DNA of 64,000 bases from an uncultured Clostridia bacterium (GCA_947572385.1 CANPBX010000006.1:1-64000), one strand, 5' to 3'. Numbered from the stretch's first letter, positions 9,787 to 18,752 are shown. Notes: generated by a model not told the origin, from the sequence alone. Numbers and translations: made by a program.

Positions 9787-10718
9787 AGCAAATTTTCACG
9801 CTTAAAAAAATCCGCAGCGTTTTTAAAGAATATTTTATCTATCAGCGATTCTAAGTAATTATGTCTTAGAAACAACTCCATAAGCTCAGGTATTTCCTCG
9901 ATTCCTGACGCAACAAAATCTTCCTTCGCACCGCCATCCCAGTCGGCTCCGATAGACAGTGTCTCCTCGCCGCCGAGTGACAGAAAATGTTCAGCGTGGC
10001 GTAGAACATCCTCCAAGCAAGCCTTGCCTTGCCTATCATTTAGGAAACCTTTGTACAGATTCAGTCCAACCAAACCGCCTGACTGGCGTATAATAAGAAA
10101 TTGTTCGTCAGTAAGATTTCTTGCGCTGTGGCATATACTCTTTGCATTGGAATGTGTCGCAACAATGGGGTTTTTAGCTATAGCTACAATGTCATAGAAC
10201 AACTCAGGACTGGCGTGGGACACATCGATTATGATACGATTTTGCTCAAGTTCCTCCACGACCTGACGTCCAAATGGGGTTATACCGCCATCTCCAGTGG
10301 CTCGGACACCCCTGCCTAATTCGTTTTCACCGTTCCATGTCAAGCTGCAGAGCTTTACACCAAGCCTCGCAAACTCGGCCACATTCTCAATTTTACCACC
10401 TAAGGCCGTAGCATTTTCTACAGTCAATATCGCATATTGGTGACCGGAGTTTAGCTCAAGGTCTCCGGGAGCTTTACATTGACACATAGTATGATCGGTA
10501 CTCCTGATCTCTTCAGAGAATCGTTCTGCAACATTCCGAAATCGCTGGAACGCCTTATCTCCGTGTAAACTGTCTGGCATCCACACAGCATAGCACTGGG
10601 CATAGGTATCAAATTGGGCGGCACGGTCACAGTCTGTGTGAAGGTCATTGCTTTCAATATGCCTGTCATTGACATAGCACTCGGTCATAGTATCACAATG
10701 CAGGTCAAAATAGCGCAT
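9783..10718 (-). CDS. Membrane-dipeptidase family (M19) dipeptidase
   Basis: Zinc-dependent dipeptidase of family M19 (renal dipeptidase fold), 311 residues. Seen: the N-terminal HxD metal motif FDLHCDT at residues 4-10, the bridging glutamate region TVENATALGG, the histidine motifs IIDVSHASPE and VATHSNAKSI, and IGADWDGG near the C-terminus. No signal peptide or membrane anchor, so it is probably cytosolic. It follows yraN by 12 bp. The family hydrolyses a range of dipeptides; the real substrate cannot be read from sequence. Confidence 0.92.
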   Translation of the reverse strand: MRYFDLHCDTMTECYVNDRHIESNDLHTDCDRAAQFDTYAQCYAVWMPDSLHGDKAFQRFRNVAERFSEEIRSTDHTMCQCKAPGDLELNSGHQYAILTVENATALGGKIENVAEFARLGVKLCSLTWNGENELGRGVRATGDGGITPFGRQVVEELEQNRIIIDVSHASPELFYDIVAIAKNPIVATHSNAKSICHSARNLTDEQFLIIRQSGGLVGLNLYKGFLNDRQGKACLEDVLRHAEHFLSLGGEETLSIGADWDGGAKEDFVASGIEEIPELMELFLRHNYLESLIDKIFFKNAADFFKRENLL

Positions 10719-10730
10719 AATACCATCCTC

Positions 10731-11084
10731 TCAGCATCCAAATGCATTGGCGTAGTATTGCAAACCCAGCGGTTCGAAATGCAGAGTAGTGACTGCGGCA
10801 ATGTCAAACCGAGGCTGTAAAGCAGATGGACTTTTCATCATGAAGGCTTCTGCTGTCAGCATAAGCTTTTTTTGCTTACTTTTTGTTACAGCCTCTAAGG
10901 GCGAGACCATCGAACCTTCCTCACGGGTTTTAACTTCTACAAATACAATATACTGAGAATCTTCTGCGATAATGTCAATTTCTCCAAACCTAGAATGATA
11001 GTTTTGCTCTAAAATATGGTATCCATGCTCTTCCAGCCATTTTGCGGCATATTCTTCCCCAGCGCGGCCTGAGTTTTGAGCCAT
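10731..11084 (-). CDS. yraN: UPF0102 family protein YraN
   Basis: 117-residue member of the YraN/UPF0102 family, which has a restriction-endonuclease-like core and no settled function. Seen: the family N-terminus GRAGEEYAAKWLEEHGYHIL and the core motif FGEIDIIAED followed by IVFVEVKTR, equivalent to the E-x-D ... ExK metal-binding pattern of PD-(D/E)XK folds. It sits directly downstream of rnhB, its usual neighbour in Firmicutes. Confidence 0.92.
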   Translation of the reverse strand: MAQNSGRAGEEYAAKWLEEHGYHILEQNYHSRFGEIDIIAEDSQYIVFVEVKTREEGSMVSPLEAVTKSKQKKLMLTAEAFMMKSPSALQPRFDIAAVTTLHFEPLGLQYYANAFGC

Positions 11085-11099
11085 GACTTAATCACGCCC

Positions 11100-11702
11100 C
11101 TACTTTTCATGCAGATTTTTTAGAAAGCTCTTTCTGTGTACTGGCAAAATGCCGTGCTTTTTGATTGCGGCATAGTGTGCTTTCGTGCCATAGCCTTTGT
11201 GCTTGGCAAAACCATATTCCGGGTACTGCTTGTCCAAATCCCGTAGCAGGCGGTCACGGCTTACCTTTGCCAGAATAGATGCAGCTGCAATGCATGCGCA
11301 TTTGCTGTCGCCTTTTACTATGGTTTCCCCAGGAATCGGAAGGAGTGGCATACGGTTACCATCTACCAGAGCGTAGTCTGCGGTAGCTTGCATAGCTTCC
11401 ACCGCACGGCGCATAGCTAAAAATGTTGCCTGGAGAATATTATGCTTGTCGATTTCACGCTCGCTGGCCCAGCCTATGCCGTAGGAAATAGCCTTTTCAA
11501 TAACGACATCAAAAAGTTCCTCACGCTTCAATTCGCTGAGTTTTTTTGAGTCATCAAGCCCATCGATTTCACAGTCTAAAGGGAGAATAACTGCCGCCGC
11601 GCAGACCGGACCTGCTAAAGGCCCACGCCCCGCTTCATCTATGCCGCAAACCATGGCAAATCCCTGTCCCTCGGCCTGGCGCTGGTGCAAAAACCTATCC
11701 AT
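11100..11702 (-). CDS. rnhB: Ribonuclease HII
   Basis: Endonuclease that removes ribonucleotides from RNA-DNA hybrids and misincorporated ribonucleotides. I place the start at the ATG at 11702, where TGATG couples it to the rbgA stop and GGAG lies 8 nt upstream; an in-frame start three codons earlier (11711) is possible. About 200 residues, normal length. Seen: GIDEAGRGPLAGPV with the catalytic Asp-Glu pair, ALVDGNRMPLL, and the conserved CACIAAASILAKVSRD segment. Confidence 0.96.
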   Translation of the reverse strand: MDRFLHQRQAEGQGFAMVCGIDEAGRGPLAGPVCAAAVILPLDCEIDGLDDSKKLSELKREELFDVVIEKAISYGIGWASEREIDKHNILQATFLAMRRAVEAMQATADYALVDGNRMPLLPIPGETIVKGDSKCACIAAASILAKVSRDRLLRDLDKQYPEYGFAKHKGYGTKAHYAAIKKHGILPVHRKSFLKNLHEK

Positions 11703-12598
11703 CACGACCACTCCAGTGAGATAGCCCCCAGCTTGCCGCCGCGAAACTCATCCAGCACGGTGATTGCGGCCCGCTCGGTGTCGACTTCCCCACCGGAAAC
11801 CAGCATCCCCCTTTTGCGGCCTACCAGTTCAAGGAGCTCATGTCCTGCCATCGGCTCACTGGGGAGTTTAATCTTGTATCTGACCTCCAGAGACTTTGGA
11901 TAAAGCTCCGCTATAACCTCTAAAAGCCTGCCGGCAAGTCCTTCAACATCCAGTATCTCATCTTTTACCGCCCCGGTAAAGGCCAGACGTTCCCCAACAA
12001 TAGGATCTTCAAATTTAGGCCAGAGCACACCGGGAGTATCCAGAAGTTCGAAACCTTTGCCAACAGTAAACCATCGGTTTTGTCTTGTTACCCCGGGTTT
12101 GTCCCTCACTTCAGCCTTGCCCGCGCCGCCGCCAATCAGCATACGGTTTATTATAGAAGATTTTCCCACATTTGGTATACCCAACACCATCACCCTGACA
12201 GGCCGCCCAGTCATACCCTTCCGCTCCCAGCCGGATATCTGCTCCTTTAGTTCCTCGCGTATGGCTTGATAAAGCGCGGGCAGGCCCTTGCCGGTTTTAC
12301 TTTCCACCTTGATGGCACGCAGTCCCTGCTCATTATACTTTGCAGCCCAGAGCCCTGTCTGCTTTGGGTCGGCCAAATCACTTTTATTAAGTACCACGAC
12401 CCGAGGTTTATTGCGAATGATGTCACGAAGCACAGGATTAGAGCTGCTGTCAGGGATACGTGCATCAAGCAGCTCCATAACGATATCCACCAGCTTCAGG
12501 TCCTCAGTGATTTTTCTTCTGGTCTTAGCCATATGCCCAGGGAACCACTGGACACGCTGCACCATGCTACTATTATCTTGCTCCATGATGCTCACCAC
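11702..12598 (-). CDS. rbgA: Ribosome biogenesis GTPase RbgA (YlqF)
   Basis: Circularly permuted GTPase needed for late assembly of the 50S subunit. Seen: N-terminal signature VQWFPGHMAKTRRKI, DARIPDSSSNP, then the G4 motif LNKSDL before the G1 loop GIPNVGKSS and G3 LDTPGVLWP, the permuted order of this family. The ATG at 12586 (MEQDNSSMVQ) is the better-spaced start; the frame is open to 12598. It overlaps the end of lepB by up to 7 bp and the start of rnhB by one base. The rplS-lepB-rbgA-rnhB order is conserved in Firmicutes. Confidence 0.95.
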   Translation of the reverse strand: MVSIMEQDNSSMVQRVQWFPGHMAKTRRKITEDLKLVDIVMELLDARIPDSSSNPVLRDIIRNKPRVVVLNKSDLADPKQTGLWAAKYNEQGLRAIKVESKTGKGLPALYQAIREELKEQISGWERKGMTGRPVRVMVLGIPNVGKSSIINRMLIGGGAGKAEVRDKPGVTRQNRWFTVGKGFELLDTPGVLWPKFEDPIVGERLAFTGAVKDEILDVEGLAGRLLEVIAELYPKSLEVRYKIKLPSEPMAGHELLELVGRKRGMLVSGGEVDTERAAITVLDEFRGGKLGAISLEWS

Positions 12599-13155
12599 AC
12601 AGGGCCTACTTTAGACGGCGGGTAAAGGTTAAAGACCGCACGCCCCATAATATTCCTGCGGTCTATCATACCTACTGAGAGCATACGGCTGTCGCTGGAG
12701 TTATCACGATTATCTCCCAGAACGAAGACATGCCCTTCAGGCACAGTCTGCGGGAATTTCATAATATCATCCCTGTTCTCTGCCGCAAAGGTTATCCCAT
12801 TTTCAGTGCCATATACATCGCCCGGGACAACAGTTCCATCTACGATAAGCTCACCTAGTTCCTTATCAAAGTCCACGACCTGGCCTTCTGTTGCAACAAC
12901 GCGTTTAATAAGGGTCTCATTCAGTGCGTGAGTTATCACCACCACGTCCCCCTGTTTTGCCTCACCCGCAATGGAAGTTATCAGCACGCGGTTGCCATCG
13001 TAGTAGTTGGGCTCCATCGAGCTGCCATCTACTGTAATAACCCGGGCAGCGAAGGTAAAAACAACCGTCACGATTGCAAACGCCGCCACAATAGTCTCCA
13101 GCCACTCCAGCACACTGACGTGGAAAGGCTGTCTTGCATTATCACTTGTATCCAT
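12592..13155 (-). CDS. lepB: Type I signal peptidase
   Basis: Membrane-bound leader peptidase that cleaves signal peptides of exported proteins; 187 residues, like Bacillus SipS. Seen: one N-terminal membrane segment at about residues 18-40; catalytic Ser46 in DGSSMEPNYY; catalytic Lys84 in NETLIKRVVA; box E GDNRDNSSDSR near the C-terminus. It lies between rplS, which has its own terminator, and rbgA, which it overlaps. Confidence 0.96.
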   Translation of the reverse strand: MDTSDNARQPFHVSVLEWLETIVAAFAIVTVVFTFAARVITVDGSSMEPNYYDGNRVLITSIAGEAKQGDVVVITHALNETLIKRVVATEGQVVDFDKELGELIVDGTVVPGDVYGTENGITFAAENRDDIMKFPQTVPEGHVFVLGDNRDNSSDSRMLSVGMIDRRNIMGRAVFNLYPPSKVGPVW

Positions 13156-13202
13156 GTAGATCCCTCCTGGCTAGCCTCTATGCTATATAAAAACAAAGAC
13201 AG

Positions 13203-13224
13203 AAAAAGGGACGAAATGTCCCTT
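13203..13224 (-). terminator. Intrinsic terminator after rplS
   Basis: Minus strand: AAGGGAC, short loop, GTCCCTT followed by a T run; a 7-bp stem. It lies about 20 bp after the rplS stop and separates rplS from lepB. Confidence 0.7.
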
Positions 13225-13244
13225 CTCCCATACTTTTCTGGATT

Positions 13245-13604
13245 TTACTTGAGCTGCTCCTTGACTTTGGCGGCCTTACCGACCCTGTCACGCAGATAGT
13301 ACAGCTTCGCACGGCGGACACGGCCCTGGCGAACCACACGAACAGCTTTCACGTTGGGAGAATGTAAGGGGAAAACTCTCTCCACACCAACACCATAGGA
13401 AACACGGCGGACAGTGAAAGTTTCGCTGATACCGCTACCCTTGCGGGCGATAACAGTGCCCTCGAACTGCTGGATCCTTTCACGCTCACCTTCGCGGATG
13501 TTCACGTCCACCCTAACTGTGTCGCCGATGTTGAACTTAGGGGTCTCCTCTTTGAGAGATCCCTGAGAGATAAGTTTGATTGCGTCCATTTGATATTCCT
13601 CCAA
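13245..13604 (-). CDS. rplS: 50S ribosomal protein L19
   Basis: Large-subunit ribosomal protein, 119 residues, normal length. Seen: the conserved core [53 protein letters not shown] and [17 protein letters not shown]. It is a single-gene unit: strong promoter at 13732-13760, a leader of about 120 nt with three hairpins, and a terminator just after the stop. The ribosome-binding site TTGGAGGAAT sits at the end of the leader. Confidence 0.98.
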   Translation of the reverse strand: MEEYQMDAIKLISQGSLKEETPKFNIGDTVRVDVNIREGERERIQQFEGTVIARKGSGISETFTVRRVSYGVGVERVFPLHSPNVKAVRVVRQGRVRRAKLYYLRDRVGKAAKVKEQLK

Positions 13605-13725
13605 AATAATATTTCAGACATTCATGCCGGTGTACCGGCAGCGGACTGTCCGCTTCCTGCGCATACTCTGCGCCATGAACCCCACGGGCAAGCTTAAAAG
13701 AGAAAACCCGCGGAACCTCAAATGC
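13605..13725 (-). ncRNA. Structured 5' leader of rplS (candidate L19 leader)
   Basis: The transcript predicted from the promoter at 13732-13760 has about 120 untranslated nt before rplS. It contains three successive hairpins: GCGCA/TGCGC, AGCGG/CCGCT and GCCGG-TACA-CCGGC. Ribosomal-protein leaders, including an L19 leader, are known in Firmicutes and mediate autoregulation. Assignment to that Rfam family is inference from position and shape; I cannot score a covariance model. Confidence 0.5.
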
Positions 13726-13731
13726 CTATAC

Positions 13732-13760
13732 ATTATACCACAACTTGTAGAGAAAGGCAA
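13732..13760 (-). promoter_or_regulatory. Sigma-A-type promoter of rplS
   Basis: Minus strand: TTGCCT (13755-13760), 17-bp spacer, TATAAT (13732-13737). It overlaps the end of the DUF2344 gene region by a few bases only, so rplS has an independent transcript. Confidence 0.8.
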
Positions 13761-13767
13761 GGCTTTT

Positions 13768-14418
13768 TTACCGCATATCGGAAAAATCTTTTGTCAAAAG
13801 CTTTATTCGGGTGATTTCGACATAGGGCTCCAGACCTTTATACCGTTTTACAGCTTCCAGAAGTAGTGATGGATTCACACTTCCCTCCTGACTGCACGAG
13901 GCTTGAAGCTTTACTCTCAATAAGCTTGGCTCAATTTGCTTATCGAGCAGGGTGAAATGAGGCTTGATATCGAACTCTTTGTCCCCCTTTTTGCTATGCT
14001 TCATCACGATTATGCGGTCTAAGGACAATATTTCGTCTAAAACATCTGCCAGAGCCTGCGGATCTTTCGAGTCAAAACATAGCTCATATTCCGCAAATGC
14101 CGTTGCGTCAAAGCCAAGTACTGGCTCTGTCATTTTTAGCACTGAGATATCCTTTGGCAGATGCTCCGCCAGCTGGCGGGCTGCAGCCGGCAGCTCCATA
14201 TCCTCAGTCAGCCGGATATCCATGCATTCCATAAGCCCTTCCACTCCAAGAGAAAGTGGCATAGCGAATGTCATATAGATATGGGGGTTAAATCCCTCCG
14301 TATACCATACAGGCAGTTTTGAGAGTTTCAGGGCCCGGGACATGCAGCGGGTAAGGTCCAGGTGGGAGATATACTTTGCAGCCCCTGTTTTGCTAAACCA
14401 CACTCTAACGGCTTTCAA
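13768..14418 (-). CDS. DUF2344 / TIGR03936 radical-SAM-associated protein, TTG start
   Basis: Protein of unknown function that is nearly always encoded beside, or fused to, the TIGR03960 radical-SAM protein, as here. The frame is open to an ATG at 14451, but that start would overlap the upstream gene by 47 bp. A TTG at 14418 has AAGGGAGG 8 nt upstream and yields MKAVRVWFSKTGAAKYISHL, the usual family N-terminus, so I choose it (216 residues, 14-bp overlap). Seen: KYISHLDLTRCMSRALKLS, YTEGFNPHIYMTFAMPLS. A partner role in tRNA or ribosome modification has been guessed in general but not shown. Confidence 0.88.
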   Translation of the reverse strand: MKAVRVWFSKTGAAKYISHLDLTRCMSRALKLSKLPVWYTEGFNPHIYMTFAMPLSLGVEGLMECMDIRLTEDMELPAAARQLAEHLPKDISVLKMTEPVLGFDATAFAEYELCFDSKDPQALADVLDEILSLDRIIVMKHSKKGDKEFDIKPHFTLLDKQIEPSLLRVKLQASCSQEGSVNPSLLLEAVKRYKGLEPYVEITRIKLLTKDFSDMR

Positions 14419-16255
14419 TGCAGATACCTCCCTTATAACAGGCTGCGCCACAGTTTGAGCATTTCTCCCGGCAGTTTGGCGTTGTCACGCCCTCATAGGC
14501 GCGCTTGCATTCCTCGATCAAAAACTCCTTGCGCACGCCATAGTCAAGATGGTCCCAGGGGAAAATTTCATCAAAACCACGGGTGCGGTTGGCGTAGAAA
14601 GCCGGGTCCAGGCCGCATAGCTTAAAAAGCTCCATCCAGCGGTCAAAATCGAAACACTCATCCCAGCTGTCAAAATGAAAGCCTTGTTCAACAGCTTCCT
14701 CTAAAACAGCACAGAGCCTGCGGTCACCTCTAGCGAAGACTGCCTCAAGGAAGCTGGTCTCAGCACCGTGATAGCTTACGCTCACACGCCGGGAGTGGTT
14801 GTTTGCTTTCAGTTCATGCTGCTTCTCGTGCAGCAGTTCCATAGTGTCCTGACCAAACCACTGAAACGGTGTAAATGGCTTTGGCACGAAAGCTGCCGCA
14901 CTCAAAGAAACCTCAACAGGCTTGCCGCGTGGCTTATCTTTATCCGCGTAAAAAGCGTCAACCACCTTTTTACCAAGGTCCAGGATTGCCAGAACATCGT
15001 CTATAGTTTCTGTGGGCAGACCTATCATAAAGTAAAGCTTGATTCTAGTCCAACCCTCCGTAAATGCTACGTTTACTGTGCGAAGAAGTTCCTCCTCGGT
15101 AACATTCTTGTTGATAACGTCCCTCATTCTCTGGGAACCAGCCTCAGGAGCAAAGGTAAGGCCGCTTTTGCGCACAGAATTAACACGCTCCATCAGCTCA
15201 GGAGAAAAATTGTCAACCCTTAGTGAAGGCAGTGAAAGGCTAACTTTCTCTTTCTCTGTCCAGCGATGCAGATAGTCCAGCAATTCATTGAGGGAGCTGT
15301 AATCGCTGGTGCTTAGTGAGGACAGGGATATCTCATCATAGCCAGTTGACGCGCATAGGGCTTGGCACTGACGGTCGATCGTCTCCATACTTTTTTCGCG
15401 GAATGGTCTGTAAAGGAATCCGGCTTGACAGAATCTGCACCCACGTATGCAGCCGCGCAGCACCTCAACAGAGACCCTGTCGTGTATGACCTCTATTAGA
15501 GGCACAGGAAACGTCTCAGGGAAGTACGCGCTGTCCATATCATTCACATTGCGCTTGCGCACTTTGGCTGGTGCGCCTTCTTTGGGCATACAGCTTTTTA
15601 CAGTGCCGTCCGGATTGTACTCAATATCATATAGCGATGGTACGTAGACCCCTTCTATCTGTGCGGCGCGCATGAGAAATTCATTCTTGCTGGCTCCAGA
15701 TCTTTTGCACTGACGGTAAAGCTCCATGACTTCAATATCCACATCTTCACCGTCTCCAAGGAAGAAGATGTCAAAAAAATCTGCCAATGGCTCAGGATTA
15801 CAAGCACATGGGCCTCCCCCCACGACAATATTAAAGAGGTCTTGACGGTCTTTACTGCGCAGAGGTATGCCGGACAGCTTTAACATGTTAAGAATGTTTG
15901 TATAGCTCAGCTCGTACTGTAATGTGAATCCTATAAAGTCAAAGTCCTTTACAGGGCTGCCGCTCTCCAGTGCGTAAAGAGGGATATTTCTCTTAAGCAT
16001 CTCGTGCTCCATGTCCACCCAGGGGGCAAATACCCTCTCGCACCAGAAGTATGGGACCTGATTCATAGCGCCATACAATATCTTTATTCCCAGATGTGAC
16101 ATGCCTATCTCATAGATGTCCGGGAAGCAGAACGCAAATCTTACATCAACTTCATCCTTGTTTTTTACTACCGAATGAGTTTCACCGCCCACATAGCGGC
16201 CGGGCTTTTGAACCTTCAGCAGTATCTTTTCAACTTCTTTTGGATACATTTTCAT
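14405..16255 (-). CDS. TIGR03960 family B12-binding radical SAM protein
   Basis: 616-residue radical-SAM enzyme of unknown reaction. Seen: N-terminal cobalamin-binding-like domain (FPDIYEIGMSHLGIKIL, GGGPCACNPEPLADFFD), radical-SAM cluster motif with Cys269, Cys273 and Cys276 (CIRGCRFC), and a C-terminal extension ending in a Cys-rich segment (CREKCSNCGAACYKGG) that may bind another metal centre. It has its own sigma-A-type promoter at 16278-16306. In Clostridia this gene commonly follows an S2P protease gene and precedes rng-rplU; here the S2P neighbour is present but rng and rplU are not. Confidence 0.92.
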   Translation of the reverse strand: MKMYPKEVEKILLKVQKPGRYVGGETHSVVKNKDEVDVRFAFCFPDIYEIGMSHLGIKILYGAMNQVPYFWCERVFAPWVDMEHEMLKRNIPLYALESGSPVKDFDFIGFTLQYELSYTNILNMLKLSGIPLRSKDRQDLFNIVVGGGPCACNPEPLADFFDIFFLGDGEDVDIEVMELYRQCKRSGASKNEFLMRAAQIEGVYVPSLYDIEYNPDGTVKSCMPKEGAPAKVRKRNVNDMDSAYFPETFPVPLIEVIHDRVSVEVLRGCIRGCRFCQAGFLYRPFREKSMETIDRQCQALCASTGYDEISLSSLSTSDYSSLNELLDYLHRWTEKEKVSLSLPSLRVDNFSPELMERVNSVRKSGLTFAPEAGSQRMRDVINKNVTEEELLRTVNVAFTEGWTRIKLYFMIGLPTETIDDVLAILDLGKKVVDAFYADKDKPRGKPVEVSLSAAAFVPKPFTPFQWFGQDTMELLHEKQHELKANNHSRRVSVSYHGAETSFLEAVFARGDRRLCAVLEEAVEQGFHFDSWDECFDFDRWMELFKLCGLDPAFYANRTRGFDEIFPWDHLDYGVRKEFLIEECKRAYEGVTTPNCREKCSNCGAACYKGGICIESR

Positions 16256-16277
16256 CCCTTTTCCTTAGTTTTTGACT

Positions 16278-16306
16278 ATTATATACTCTTTTCAGTTTTT
16301 TTGCAA
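16278..16306 (-). promoter_or_regulatory. Sigma-A-type promoter of the TIGR03960-DUF2344 pair
   Basis: Minus strand: TTGCAA (16301-16306), 17-bp spacer, TATAAT (16278-16283), about 25 bp before the start codon and immediately after the stop of the S2P protease gene. Confidence 0.8.
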
Positions 16307-16309
16307 GTA

Positions 16310-16912
16310 CTATGGCGCACTCATGTCCCATTTTAGTACAAGATACAGCATAAGGTACAGTGCTATGGCTAGGAGCGAGTAGTTATATCGTGTATTGAGC
16401 AGTACCAAAAATCCCAGTGTAGCCAACGGTATAAGAAATAGTAAGGAAATAATGCGTGATATCTGTTCAGCCTTATCTGGGGCATATTTGCTGCGCAGAT
16501 AGTACCGTAACGCCAGCCCTCCGTCGAGAGGTTCTATCGGCAGGCTATGTGCTAGTGCCATAGCAAAGCTAGCCTCGAAGAATGCACTGCTACTAAAACA
16601 AAACATAGCGGATATTGCTCCAGAGGCCCAGTTTGCCAAAGGACCGGCAAGGGATATCCATATGTTATGCCTGTCAGTCAGGACAATCTGTCCGGTTATC
16701 TCTATCCGGCATCCTAGCGCGGACAGCACGACTTTTTCTGGATATGCTCCCAACGCCAACATAGCAGCAAGGTGGGATGCTTCGTGTAAACAAACCGCCA
16801 GAAAGCACGCCAGACCGCCCTTTGCTCCGGTAAAAATGCAGCAAAAGGCGATCAGCGCAAAAAAACTGAAATTAAGCTGGACCCTGCATGGGCCAATATG
16901 AAATGCCAGCAT
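16310..16912 (-). CDS. M50 site-2-protease-like peptidase, probable SpoIVFB
   Basis: Intramembrane zinc metallopeptidase, 200 residues with four or more hydrophobic segments. Seen: zinc motif HEASH at residues 43-47 (catalytic Glu44), the LAGPLAN motif at 89-94, and the third zinc ligand in EPLDGG (Asp130). The HExxH falls at the same residues as in Bacillus SpoIVFB. In Bacillus that enzyme cleaves pro-sigma-K in the mother cell. Last gene of the operon sipL-spoIVA-(116-residue protein)-this, which supports a sporulation role; identity as SpoIVFB is inference. Other S2P proteases of short type remain possible. Confidence 0.8.
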   Translation of the reverse strand: MLAFHIGPCRVQLNFSFFALIAFCCIFTGAKGGLACFLAVCLHEASHLAAMLALGAYPEKVVLSALGCRIEITGQIVLTDRHNIWISLAGPLANWASGAISAMFCFSSSAFFEASFAMALAHSLPIEPLDGGLALRYYLRSKYAPDKAEQISRIISLLFLIPLATLGFLVLLNTRYNYSLLAIALYLMLYLVLKWDMSAP

Positions 16913-17262
16913 CAGAGCATCTGCAGCGGGGCGCTGGCTGAGATAGCCGGGACGGGGGTTGCGGTAGGCTCAGGGGTATATGAGGGCTTGGGGGTGGCGC
17001 GCTCAAAAACTGGCAGCTCAAGCTCCTGGGCCATCTCGTTCTTGTACCAAGCTCCTATCTCCTGATATTTCGCGTCATCTGTTATCTGGAAGAATACCAG
17101 GGCCAGTACAGCCAGGGCACATATTACCGCCTGTAATAACGGTACTCCACTCCAGCTTCCTCCAGTCTCCCGCTCTTCCTCCTCCCACAGTTCTTCATCT
17201 GGAGAGTCCTCTTCCGGATCTCCAATGCTCTCTATTTCCCGCAGCTTCTCAGGGTCCTGCAT
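16912..17262 (-). CDS. Single-span membrane protein, SpoIVFA-like position
   Basis: 116-residue protein of unrecognised family. Seen: an acidic N-terminal region (residues 1-31), one strong transmembrane helix at about 41-60, then a region of about 55 residues ending in a Pro/Thr-rich tail (TPKPSYTPEPTATPVP). Predicted orientation is N-in, C-out. It shares one base with spoIVA upstream and with the S2P gene downstream, so the three are translated together. Bacillus SpoIVFA, the inhibitor and anchor of SpoIVFB, also has one span but carries an extra-cytoplasmic LytM-like domain that is absent here. The functional analogy rests on gene order alone. Confidence 0.6.
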   Translation of the reverse strand: MQDPEKLREIESIGDPEEDSPDEELWEEEERETGGSWSGVPLLQAVICALAVLALVFFQITDDAKYQEIGAWYKNEMAQELELPVFERATPKPSYTPEPTATPVPAISASAPLQML

Positions 17263-18737
17263 TACAGTATGATACAGATCAGGCCGCTGCAGCCATCGTT
17301 GATAATTCGCTCGATGGTCTCACGTACCTTTTCCCTGGCATCGGTAGGCATACGGTATAGCTTATTGTGCATACCCTCGTTTACCAGCGAGTGAAGGGAC
17401 TTGCCGAAGATATTGGACTCCCATATCTTTACAGGGTTTTCCTCAAACTCCTTTAACAAGTACATTACAAGTTCCTCAGACTGCTGCTCAGAGCCAACTA
17501 TAGGCGTTATTTCGGTGTTTATCTGGGTACGGAGCATGTGGATGGATGGTGCTGTGGCCTTCAGCCTTATACCATACTTGCCGTTTTGCTTGAGAATTTG
17601 GGGCTCCTCCAGGCTAAGCTCCTCCACCTCTGGCATAACTATACCATAGCCAGTTTCAAGCACATCATCGTAGGCCTGGCGCAGCTTCTGGAAGGTCCTC
17701 TTTATTTCTGTCATCTCAATAAGCTGAGCCAGAAGCTCAGACTCATCCTTTATCTCAAGCTCGGTCTTCTCGCTGAGTATCTTGTAGAACAAAGACTGAT
17801 CGAATATAAGCTCGGCGCTTGCGCAGCCGCTACCAAGATCTATCTGCCGTATGTTGACGCTCTGTACCGGGTCACATACCCGGACATTTTCAAGCATTGT
17901 GCGTACCTCACGCATTCTGGCTATGCCGCAGCAGTCCTTGATCGTCCCGAACACCGATGAATATAGCCAATGGTCCATTCCTAAGGACGCCACCCAGCCA
18001 GGCACTGACAGTTCTACCTCCCGCACTGGGAACTGGTAAAGGAGGCTTGCAATTATCTCCTTAATTCCCTGCTCGGTAATGTCGATACAGTTGACAGGCA
18101 GCACGGGCACGGAATATTTTTCCGAAAGCCGCGAGGCTAGGGCACGGCTGTTTGGGTCGCCGGGATCAACACAGTTCAGCAGCATGACAAAGGGACGGTT
18201 TGTCTGGTTTAGCTCATCTATGACCCGCTCCTCTGCCTCCTCGTACTCATCTCTTGGGATATCACTGATACTGCCGTCAGTGGTTATCACCAGCCCGATG
18301 GTCGAGTGCTCGGTTATTACCTTCTTTGTACCTATCTCAGCAGCCATATTGAACGGTATCGGCTCGTCAAACCATGGGGTGCGTACCATACGCGGCTGGT
18401 CTTCCTCTATGTAGCCGATAGCACTGGGTACGATATAGCCAACACAGTCTATCATCCGTACATTGAACATGGCGTCGTCATCGATCTGTACTGACACGGC
18501 CTGCTCAGGGATGAACTTCGGCTCTGTAGTCATAATAGTGCGCCCGGCAGATGACTGCGGCAGTTCGTCAACAGCCCTCTCACGCTGAAGGCCATCAGGG
18601 ATATTGGGTATTACCACCGTATCCATAAACTTTTTGATAAAGGTGGATTTGCCGGTGCGGACAGGCCCCACAACGCCAATATATATCTCGCCGCCGGTGC
18701 GGTCCTGTATGTCTTTGTATACGTTGAAATCTTCCAT
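17262..18737 (-). CDS. spoIVA: Stage IV sporulation protein A, spore-coat basement ATPase
   Basis: Morphogenetic ATPase that polymerises on the outer forespore membrane and anchors the coat; 491 residues versus 492 in Bacillus. Seen: P-loop GPVRTGKS at residues 24-31, the switch-like region MIDCVGYIVPSAIGY, and the conserved C-terminus ending GCSGLICIIL. It lies 15 bp downstream of sipL and has no promoter of its own, so expression probably comes from the sigma-E-like promoter at 20318-20345. Confidence 0.97.
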   Translation of the reverse strand: MEDFNVYKDIQDRTGGEIYIGVVGPVRTGKSTFIKKFMDTVVIPNIPDGLQRERAVDELPQSSAGRTIMTTEPKFIPEQAVSVQIDDDAMFNVRMIDCVGYIVPSAIGYIEEDQPRMVRTPWFDEPIPFNMAAEIGTKKVITEHSTIGLVITTDGSISDIPRDEYEEAEERVIDELNQTNRPFVMLLNCVDPGDPNSRALASRLSEKYSVPVLPVNCIDITEQGIKEIIASLLYQFPVREVELSVPGWVASLGMDHWLYSSVFGTIKDCCGIARMREVRTMLENVRVCDPVQSVNIRQIDLGSGCASAELIFDQSLFYKILSEKTELEIKDESELLAQLIEMTEIKRTFQKLRQAYDDVLETGYGIVMPEVEELSLEEPQILKQNGKYGIRLKATAPSIHMLRTQINTEITPIVGSEQQSEELVMYLLKEFEENPVKIWESNIFGKSLHSLVNEGMHNKLYRMPTDAREKVRETIERIINDGCSGLICIIL

Positions 18738-18752
18738 ATCTATGGTCTCCTC

